In this document: positions 7,049-12,245 of the stretch, in pieces
Layout: each line of letters opens with the position of its first letter
How positions within the stretch are numbered: the stretch's first letter is position 1
Assembly (NCBI GenBank): GCA_030728545.1
Contig: JANQZQ010000114.1
Coordinates: 1-12,245 of the forward strand
Direction: 5' to 3'
Source: Ilumatobacteraceae bacterium
GTDB lineage: Bacteria > Actinomycetota > Acidimicrobiia > Acidimicrobiales > Ilumatobacteraceae
DNA length: 12,245 nucleotides
The notes under the pieces: model-generated
The model's database searches: none
What the model was told of the DNA's origin: nothing
What the model saw: only the letters and a program-made list of their open reading frames with translations
Made by a program: the position numbers and the translations under genes

Positions 7049-7120
7049 TTCTTGCCTCCCGTCATCATCATCTGAGCGGGGTGCCGCCAGAATCAACCTT
7101 GACGGAAGGTCAGCCTACCC
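7049..7120 (-). other. recN-pyrG intergenic region, possible pyrG leader
   Basis: At 72 bp this is the only sizeable gap inside the minus-strand run from HAD to HD. On the minus strand it has a small hairpin, ACCTT-CCGTC-AAGGT, soon after the recN stop, with no T tract after it. A weak promoter-like pair follows (TTGATT, 18 bp, GATGAT), then a GATGATGATGA stretch, then the GGGAGG ribosome binding site. A separate pyrG promoter is plausible, because pyrG often needs its own control, but no element is convincing. No known riboswitch or T-box pattern was recognised. Confidence 0.3.
7055..7060 (-). promoter_or_regulatory. Strong ribosome binding site of pyrG
   Basis: GGGAGG on the minus strand, 6 nt before the GTG at 7048. 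It is the best Shine-Dalgarno match in the window and decides the pyrG start against the longer open frame reaching 7096. Confidence 0.8.
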
Positions 7121-8731
7121 CTATCTGCGGGGCGGGGGTGTTTTCTGGCGAGTTTTCAGCAGATTCTTGGCATGTTCCACGGCCGATTCCACGGCCAGGC
7201 TTCCCGACAGCATGCGGGCAATCTCTTCGGCTCGCTCATCTTCAGCCAGGGTTCGCGCTGTGGCAAACGTGATGCCCTTGCGTACTTCTTTATTGACCAC
7301 CACATGATTCGCTGCGCGTGCGGCAACTTGCGGCAGGTGGGTCACCACCAGCACTTGGTGCCGTTCGCCGAGCACTGCCAGTGCTTCGGCCACCGCCACT
7401 GCTGCATCACCACCGATGCCTGCATCAACTTCGTCGAACACCAACGTGCTGGGTGCCTCGGTGAGCACTAATCGCAGCGCCAACATGGTGCGCGCCAACT
7501 CACCACCCGATGCCACCTTGGCTAGCGGGGCGGGTTCGCTACCTGGGTTTGCGGCCAGCAAAAACGTCACCTCGTCGCCGGCTAAATCGATGGTCTCGTC
7601 ACCGCCGACGATGATCTCTACTCGCGCGGCCCCCAAGGCCAGCCGTGCCAGGTTTTTCTCGACTGCTTTGGCCAACGCAGGTGCAGCCGCCTGCCGAGCA
7701 GCACGCACCTTGCGCGCAGCTTTCTGCAATGCCGCAAGTGCCGCGGTGCGCCGAGCATCCAGGTCGCTAGCCCGTTCTTCCCATGATTCAAGTTCGCTCA
7801 AACGACCAGCAGTCTCGAGGCCATAGGCAATAACGCTGGCCACGGTGTCGCCATACTTGCGGCGCAGATCAAACAGTGTCTGGCGCCGCTCGACCAATGC
7901 CGCCAATCGTGTTGGATCTTGATCCACTTGTTCCAATACCCGACGCATGTCGTCAGCGGCGTCACCGATGAGTGACTGCAGTTCGCGAATGCGTTCCACG
8001 TGCTCGCGCATCGCATCGCCGCGCCCCAGCGCACCAGCGGCATGACCCATACGGTCAAGTGCCCCATCGTCATCGGTGAGTGCACCAATAGCCGTCGCTA
8101 AAGATTCGCGATGTGACTCGGCGTCTTGCAGCAAGTCAATGCTGCGTTCCAGTGCTGCGTCTTCATCTGGGTCGCTCAGTTCGGCCCGCGAAATTTCGTC
8201 TACTTGAAATCGCAGGAGATCAATTTCGCGCGCCCGAGCCCGCTCATCGCCACCCATCGTGGCCAGCGCGGCATCAATTTCCGTCACCTGCGCTCGCGCT
8301 GTGCGCAGTGCCGACAGATCAATGTCGGCAAAGGTGTCGAGGGCGGCCCGCTGGGCTGGTGCAGTCAACAGGCTTTGGTGTTCGTGCTGGCCGTGCAGGT
8401 CTACGAGTTCTGCCCCCAGCTCGCTGAGGTGGTTGACCGTCGCCAAACGGCCATCGACATAGGCCCGCGACCTACCATCGCGTGGCACCACGCGACACAG
8501 CACACGTTCGGTGCCATCAGCAGATACAAACCTGCCTTCGACGCGCAACTCATCGGCCCCTGGTCGCACTACCGATGTGTCAGCACGTTGACCCATCAAC
8601 AAGTTGATAGCTTCAACCACCATTGTTTTGCCGGCGCCAGTTTCGCCGGTGAGTGCCGACAAACCATCTTTCAGCACGATTGTTGCTGACTCGATCACAC
8701 CGAAATTTTCGATGTGTAGTTCTGCGAGCAC
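7121..8731 (-). CDS. recN: DNA repair protein RecN
   Basis: RecN is an SMC-like ATPase that acts early in double-strand break repair, tethering DNA ends. The 536-residue protein begins with LAELHIENFGVIESA, typical of RecN, followed by Walker A GETGAGKT (29-36) and the DLHGQHEHQSLL Q-loop region. Long charged helical stretches in the middle (about 140-370) should form the coiled-coil arms. Near the C-terminus come the ABC signature ASGGELARTM (about 407-416), Walker B LVFDEVDAGIGGD (about 430-442) and VTHLPQVAA. The start is GTG at 8731, 2 bp after the nadK stop, with GGAG (8740-8737) 5 nt upstream inside the end of nadK. The upstream open frame to 8812 overlaps nadK and is not used. nadK-recN adjacency is common in Gram-positive bacteria. 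Confidence 0.97.
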   Translation of the reverse strand: MLAELHIENFGVIESATIVLKDGLSALTGETGAGKTMVVEAINLLMGQRADTSVVRPGADELRVEGRFVSADGTERVLCRVVPRDGRSRAYVDGRLATVNHLSELGAELVDLHGQHEHQSLLTAPAQRAALDTFADIDLSALRTARAQVTEIDAALATMGGDERARAREIDLLRFQVDEISRAELSDPDEDAALERSIDLLQDAESHRESLATAIGALTDDDGALDRMGHAAGALGRGDAMREHVERIRELQSLIGDAADDMRRVLEQVDQDPTRLAALVERRQTLFDLRRKYGDTVASVIAYGLETAGRLSELESWEERASDLDARRTAALAALQKAARKVRAARQAAAPALAKAVEKNLARLALGAARVEIIVGGDETIDLAGDEVTFLLAANPGSEPAPLAKVASGGELARTMLALRLVLTEAPSTLVFDEVDAGIGGDAAVAVAEALAVLGERHQVLVVTHLPQVAARAANHVVVNKEVRKGITFATARTLAEDERAEEIARMLSGSLAVESAVEHAKNLLKTRQKTPPPRR

Positions 8732-8733
8732 GC

Positions 8734-9591
8734 CTACTCCGACAGCCCGAATTTGGAGCGCAAAATTTGGTGAAACTGTGGTTCGGCAAATCGAATAAAT
8801 CGCGCCGTGCACAAGTCGGGGGCAAACGTCACCACATCGCTGGCTGCCAAACTCGCGACGCGTTGACCATCGAGCGACAAGTCGACAGGTCGAGTACCCG
8901 CAACGGTCATCTGCAGATGCTCGTCGGGGCCCAACACCAACGAACGATCAAAGTTCATATGCGGCGACACAGGTGTGACGATCAGCGCGCGATGACGCGG
9001 CGAAACAACTGGCCCACGAGCCGACATGGAGTATGCCGTAGACCCAGTTGGCGTAGCCACGATCACGCCGTCGGCCGAGTATCGCTCGAACAACTCGTGA
9101 TTGACCGCCACGTCAATCCATACGGTGTGGCCGGACTGCTGTTTTTCCAACACTGCTTCATTGAGTGCACGCCAAACCAAATTTGGTTGGTCTTTTTTGG
9201 CCACGGTCACCTGCAACAGCATTCGCTCGTCAATAATGAAGTCGCGACCAGCCTCGCCGCTCAGGGCCGCAGCAACAGCCTTGACAGCGCCATCGACGCC
9301 CACTTCAGTGAGATAGCCCAACACCCCAACGTTGACCCCCAGCACTGGCGCGGGCGCACCATTGAGCAAACTGATGGCGCGCAGCACTGTGCCGTCGCCA
9401 CCCAAGACCACGACGAGGTCTGAATCGGCTGCGTCTCGGTCGCTCGCCACATCGACCAAACCGTGCGCTTGGGCATCAGCGCGACACATCCACAAATGAT
9501 GACCAGAGCGCGAGAGTTCTGCACGCAGTTCGCCCAACAGCGGGGGCACTTCACTGCGCGTATGGTGGGCCACCACCATGACATTGGCCAT
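8734..9591 (-). CDS. nadK: NAD kinase
   Basis: This enzyme phosphorylates NAD+ to NADP+ using ATP or polyphosphate. In the 285-residue protein the catalytic GGDGT is at 64-68 (Asp66). NEAVLEK (144-150) holds the conserved Asn-Glu pair that binds the nicotinamide ribose. DGVIVATPTGSTAYSMSARG (174-193) is the NAD-binding and oligomer region. The C-terminus has the usual beta-sandwich (LSLDGQRVASL). The ATG at 9591 lies 10 bp after the tlyA stop; no clear Shine-Dalgarno site is visible. The tlyA-nadK-recN order equals Rv1694-Rv1696. The length is close to the family's usual 270-310. No unusual features were seen. Confidence 0.97.
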   Translation of the reverse strand: MANVMVVAHHTRSEVPPLLGELRAELSRSGHHLWMCRADAQAHGLVDVASDRDAADSDLVVVLGGDGTVLRAISLLNGAPAPVLGVNVGVLGYLTEVGVDGAVKAVAAALSGEAGRDFIIDERMLLQVTVAKKDQPNLVWRALNEAVLEKQQSGHTVWIDVAVNHELFERYSADGVIVATPTGSTAYSMSARGPVVSPRHRALIVTPVSPHMNFDRSLVLGPDEHLQMTVAGTRPVDLSLDGQRVASLAASDVVTFAPDLCTARFIRFAEPQFHQILRSKFGLSE

Positions 9592-9601
9592 GTGGTTCAG
9601 G

Positions 9602-10366
9602 CTATTCGCGCGTCAGGCGTAGCCAGTGCTCACGATTGCCGGCTGGCCCAGCCACTGCCGACTCCACTTCCCCACGCGGTTGCACCCCGTGGCGCACGAA
9701 CGCTTCCCGCACCTCTGCAATGCACCGCTGGCGAATCGCATCATCGATGATCACCCCGGCACCTTTGTCGACTTCGGCTTTGGTGGCCTCAAACTGCGGC
9801 TTGACCAACACCAACAACTGGCCCGCCTTGCGGGTTGCCGCAACGAGGCTTTCGGCAACCAGCGTGAGTGAAATAAACGACAAATCTGCCACAACCAAAT
9901 CAAAGTCGCCGACTAAGGCCCCAGCCCGAATCGATGCGCCAATGTCGCGGGCATTGAGTTCGTCGCGCACTTCCACCCGCTGGTCGGCGGCAATCTTCGG
10001 ATGCAGCAAGCCACGCCCCACATCGCACGCCACCACCTGACCCGCACCGCGCTGCAATAAACAATCGACAAACCCGCCGGTTGATGCACCGGCATCCAGC
10101 ACACGCGCGCCGGCTACGGCTACGGCATCGCCTAGTAGCGCAAAGTGATTCAGTGCGGCGTCAAGCTTGAGACCACCACGGCTCACAAACTGCGCCACCT
10201 CCACCACGGCAACCTGATCGCGTGGATGCACTTGTCGTGCCGCATTCAACACTGGTGCCCCATTCACCGTCACGCGATCTTGCGCAATGAGTTGCAACGC
10301 CTCGCTGGTGTCACGCGCCAAACCGGCGGCTACTAATGCGCGGTCGATACGTTGCAATTGCGTCAC
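9602..10366 (-). CDS. tlyA: TlyA-type rRNA (cytidine-2'-O)-methyltransferase
   Basis: TlyA methylates the ribose of C1409 in 16S and C1920 in 23S rRNA (E. coli numbering) with SAM; loss of TlyA in mycobacteria gives capreomycin resistance. The 254-residue protein has an N-terminal S4 domain (about 5-58), the linker VSRGGLKLDAAL (61-72), and a FtsJ-like methyltransferase domain with SAM loop LDAGASTGGFVDCLL (90-104), VADLSFISL (159-167) and VKPQFE (188-193). The catalytic K-D-K-E set can be placed at Lys67, Asp161, Lys189 and Glu246 (in GNREHWL). It starts at GTG 10366, three bases after the HAD stop, without a Shine-Dalgarno site, so coupling to HAD is likely. Older annotations call this family haemolysin A; the methyltransferase role is the established one. 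Confidence 0.95.
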   Translation of the reverse strand: MTQLQRIDRALVAAGLARDTSEALQLIAQDRVTVNGAPVLNAARQVHPRDQVAVVEVAQFVSRGGLKLDAALNHFALLGDAVAVAGARVLDAGASTGGFVDCLLQRGAGQVVACDVGRGLLHPKIAADQRVEVRDELNARDIGASIRAGALVGDFDLVVADLSFISLTLVAESLVAATRKAGQLLVLVKPQFEATKAEVDKGAGVIIDDAIRQRCIAEVREAFVRHGVQPRGEVESAVAGPAGNREHWLRLTRE

Positions 10367-10369
10367 GCG

Positions 10370-11206
10370 CTATGCGCCCGCAGCTGCACTCAACACGTGG
10401 TCGGCAAGTGCAGCGAGGTTGTCAAACACACCATCGGGGGCCACCTGGTTGTTGCTGGGCTCGTTCACCCCCGACAACATGAGCCCAAACTTTGCACCAA
10501 CAAGACGCGCGAATGCGCCATCTGTCGAGTCGCGATCGCCAGCCATCCACGCGCCGCTCAAGTCATTGATCGCCAAACGTTCACGCACGAGTTGACCCAT
10601 CGCTGCACACGGTTTGCCGGCGATAGTCGGGGCCACCCCGCCAGCGGTAGCAAAAGCAGCCAAGATGGAACCACCACCAGGAATCAGCCCAGCCGGTGTG
10701 GGATACGTCGGGTCGTCGTTGGTGCCAATCAGTCGCGCCCCAGCCAAAATCGCTGTGGTTGCTCGGGTCAAACCTCGATAGTCAAACGAAGCGTGATAGC
10801 CAACCATGACGGTGTCGATATCGGTGGCACAAGCGGCAAACTCAGGCTCACTCATGTCACTGTCAGTGCGCGCCACAACGACGGCCCCCCGCTGCTCGAT
10901 TGCCTCAACGATGCCCGGGCCACCCGCAACGAGCACGCGTTCCCCTGGCGCCACAAGCAACGCCGCTGCTTGCGCTGAAGTGCACACGTCGCCTGTTGCA
11001 GGGATTCCGATTTTTCGCAGAGCATTTTCTTGGGTGCTCACCGTCGCCGACGAGTTGTTGGTTACAAACAGCACCCGATGGCCCGCTGCTCGCAACCGGG
11101 CGATGGCCTCAACTGAACCCGCAATTGGTTGGTGCAACAGCCACACCACACCGTCAAGATCACAGAGAATCGGCGCTTTCACGGTGCGCCCGACGCTAGT
11201 TGGCAT
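10370..11206 (-). CDS. HAD-superfamily IIA (NagD-like) phosphatase, possibly glycerol 3-phosphate phosphatase
   Basis: This phosphatase of about 278 residues has the four HAD motifs: nucleophile CDLDGVVW (Asp16, acid/base Asp18), FVTNNSSA (motif II, which with its downstream residues marks subclass IIA with a C2 cap), AGKP (motif III Lys) and GDRDSTDGAFA (motif IV). The position just before tlyA corresponds to Rv1692, which is reported as a D,L-glycerol 3-phosphate phosphatase in phospholipid recycling. Rv1692 is, from memory, longer, with an extra C-terminal domain not present here, so the substrate is uncertain. The start is unsure: ATG 11206 was chosen, but GTG 11182 would still leave 7 residues before the nucleophile. 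Neither has a Shine-Dalgarno site. The frame further upstream (to 11407) is antisense to the DUF1015 gene and is rejected. Confidence 0.85.
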   Translation of the reverse strand: MPTSVGRTVKAPILCDLDGVVWLLHQPIAGSVEAIARLRAAGHRVLFVTNNSSATVSTQENALRKIGIPATGDVCTSAQAAALLVAPGERVLVAGGPGIVEAIEQRGAVVVARTDSDMSEPEFAACATDIDTVMVGYHASFDYRGLTRATTAILAGARLIGTNDDPTYPTPAGLIPGGGSILAAFATAGGVAPTIAGKPCAAMGQLVRERLAINDLSGAWMAGDRDSTDGAFARLVGAKFGLMLSGVNEPSNNQVAPDGVFDNLAALADHVLSAAAGA

Positions 11207-11219
11207 CTGGGGCGCCAAC
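11199..11219. repeat. Short inverted repeat at the HAD/DUF1015 divergent junction
   Basis: GTTGGC (11199-11204) and GCCAAC (11214-11219) form a perfect 6-bp inverted repeat with 9 bases between. It spans the ATG chosen for the HAD gene and the upstream region of DUF1015. It could be a small operator or an RNA hairpin over the HAD start, but 6-bp repeats also occur by chance. Confidence 0.3.
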
Positions 11220-11229
11220 CTGCCACTCT
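11200..11229 (+). promoter_or_regulatory. Weak putative promoter for the DUF1015 gene
   Basis: TTGGCA (11200-11205) and CACTCT (11224-11229) are separated by 18 bp. The second lies 6 nt before the ATG at 11236, the same spacing as the putative leaderless promoter of trpS. The -35 is one base off TTGACA; the -10 is poor. Confidence 0.25.
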
Positions 11230-11235
11230 GGAACG

Positions 11236-12245
11236 ATGCCGATCTTTGCTCCGTTCCGCGCGTTGCGCTATTCGGCGCAGCAACATTTGCTGCAGGTGAC
11301 CGCACCGCCCTACGACGTGTTGAGTGGCGCTGATCGCGCCGCACTCGCCGCACGAGATGCCCACAACATCGTCGCCCTCGATCTGCCCGTAAGCAGTGAC
11401 GCGTCAACTAGCCCGTATGAAGCCGCTGCAGCAACATTGCGCGAATGGCGCGCCAGCGGCGTGCTCACCCTCGACCCGCGACCGTCGTTCACGCTGTATC
11501 GCATGTCATTCGTTGACGCCAACGGCCAACATCGCAACACCGTCGGAGTCATCGGCGCATTAGAAGTAGTCGACGAGGGCGCCGGTGGCGTGCTGCCCCA
11601 CGAACGCACCACCCCCAAGGCAAAGACCGACCGCCTCGATCTCACTCGCGCCACTCGCGCCAACATGTCACCGGTGTGGGGGCTGTCGCTCCGCGAACAA
11701 CTCACCGACGCGCTTGTGGCTGGCGGAGACCTCCTTGGTGAATTTCAAGACGACGACGGTGTCACCCATCGAGTGGAGCGCGTCGATGACCCGCTGCGAG
11801 TGCGGTCGATTTCTTCACTGGTGGCATCGGCCCCGGTGCTCATTGCCGACGGGCACCACCGCTATGCGATTGCGCGCACCTACCGCGACGAGATGAGCGA
11901 AACCGCGCTTGCTGACGCCGCACGCACCACGATGACCTACGTCGGGGAACTGGTCGAACAGCAGCTGAGCATCGCAGCCATCCATCGCTTGTATCGCGAT
12001 ATCACCAGCCAACAATTGCGCAAAGTTCTGGCATCGACTTTTGATGTGGTGCCGCTCGACAAGCCGGTCGACGCCCGCATCATCGCTGAGATGTCTCAGC
12101 GCGCAGCGTTGTGTCTGGTGGATGACCAACTTTCGGGTTGGTGGCTCACGCCCAAGGCCGCAGCCTTCAGCGGGTTGCGAGATTTAGACAGCGACCGACT
12201 CGAGTCGGCCTTGCGCACGGTGACCCACGAAGTGGCCTACCAACA
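11236..12245 (+). CDS. DUF1015 family protein, N-terminal part (cut by the window edge)
   Basis: 336 codons are visible, open to the right edge. Family features seen: FAPFRALRY near the start, APPYDVLS (23-30), HNIVALDLP (43-51), the HERT segment PHERTTPKAKTDRL (121-134), and IADGHHRYAIA (203-213), which is the strongest signature. The start is the ATG at 11236, with no in-frame family sequence before it and no Shine-Dalgarno site. No experimentally supported function is known to me. The DGHHRY motif resembles the DGHHR signature of the ParB/sulfiredoxin fold, whose members include free-serine kinases (SerK), and I recall DUF1015 genes next to serA in other bacteria; both points are only hints. 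The gene is divergent from the HAD phosphatase, with 29 bp between starts. M. tuberculosis has, as far as I recall, no such gene next to Rv1692. Confidence 0.9.
   Translation, partial: MPIFAPFRALRYSAQQHLLQVTAPPYDVLSGADRAALAARDAHNIVALDLPVSSDASTSPYEAAAATLREWRASGVLTLDPRPSFTLYRMSFVDANGQHRNTVGVIGALEVVDEGAGGVLPHERTTPKAKTDRLDLTRATRANMSPVWGLSLREQLTDALVAGGDLLGEFQDDDGVTHRVERVDDPLRVRSISSLVASAPVLIADGHHRYAIARTYRDEMSETALADAARTTMTYVGELVEQQLSIAAIHRLYRDITSQQLRKVLASTFDVVPLDKPVDARIIAEMSQRAALCLVDDQLSGWWLTPKAAAFSGLRDLDSDRLESALRTVTHEVAYQ

Noticed and set aside
7061..7072. Short trinucleotide run (ATC/GAT repeated) in the pyrG leader
   Set aside because: Only three to four copies; too short to call a repeat element.
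7049..7096. Longer pyrG start at 7096
   Set aside because: The extra residues (MILAAPRSDDDDGRQE) are not family-like, and GGGAGG sits at the right distance from the GTG at 7048.
8653..9423. Plus-strand open frame of 256 codons opposite nadK and the start of recN
   Set aside because: It opposes two well-supported genes and shows no domain motifs.
11207..11407. Longer HAD start at 11407
   Set aside because: The added 67 codons are antisense to the DUF1015 coding region and arginine-rich, as expected for a shadow frame.

Overview
The window is a densely packed stretch of ordinary bacterial chromosome with 13 protein-coding genes, two of them cut by the window edges. I see no RNA genes, no mobile elements and no CRISPR. 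The gene order HAD phosphatase - tlyA - nadK - recN - pyrG - Nudix hydrolase - xerD, followed by scpA - scpB - rluB, matches from memory the Mycobacterium tuberculosis block Rv1692-Rv1711. Together with frequent GTG starts (7 of 13 genes), few clear Shine-Dalgarno sites and putative leaderless promoters, this points to Actinomycetota. The moderate G+C content and the differences from mycobacteria (a divergent trpS in the middle, no Rv1697/Rv1698-type genes between recN and pyrG, tyrA after rluB) suggest an early-branching lineage such as Acidimicrobiia. That placement is inference.

Layout. Positions 1-2384 (minus strand) hold scpA-scpB-rluB-tyrA: the two condensin (SMC) partner proteins, a 23S rRNA pseudouridine synthase and the start of prephenate dehydrogenase. 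The gaps are 10 bp, a 4-bp overlap and 6 bp, so this looks like one transcript. Positions 2385-2425 are a 41-bp divergent promoter region. Positions 2426-3412 (plus strand) hold trpS alone. Positions 3421-11206 (minus strand) are a long co-directional run: HAD phosphatase, tlyA, nadK, recN, a 72-bp gap with a strong ribosome binding site, pyrG, Nudix, xerD and a small HD-domain protein overlapping xerD. trpS and the HD gene converge with only 8 bp between their stop codons. From 11236 to the right edge (plus strand) lies a DUF1015 protein, divergent from the HAD gene and running off the window.

The genes serve core functions: nucleotide and cofactor supply (pyrG, nadK, Nudix), tRNA charging (trpS), ribosome modification (tlyA, rluB), DNA repair and chromosome resolution or segregation (recN, xerD, scpA, scpB) and aromatic amino acid synthesis (tyrA). 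I found no clear novel system. The points most worth a second look are the back-to-back, apparently leaderless scpA/trpS promoters, a Gly-to-Cys change in the tryptophan-site motif of TrpS, the HD protein fused translationally to xerD, and the DUF1015 protein with a ParB/sulfiredoxin-like DGHHR signature.
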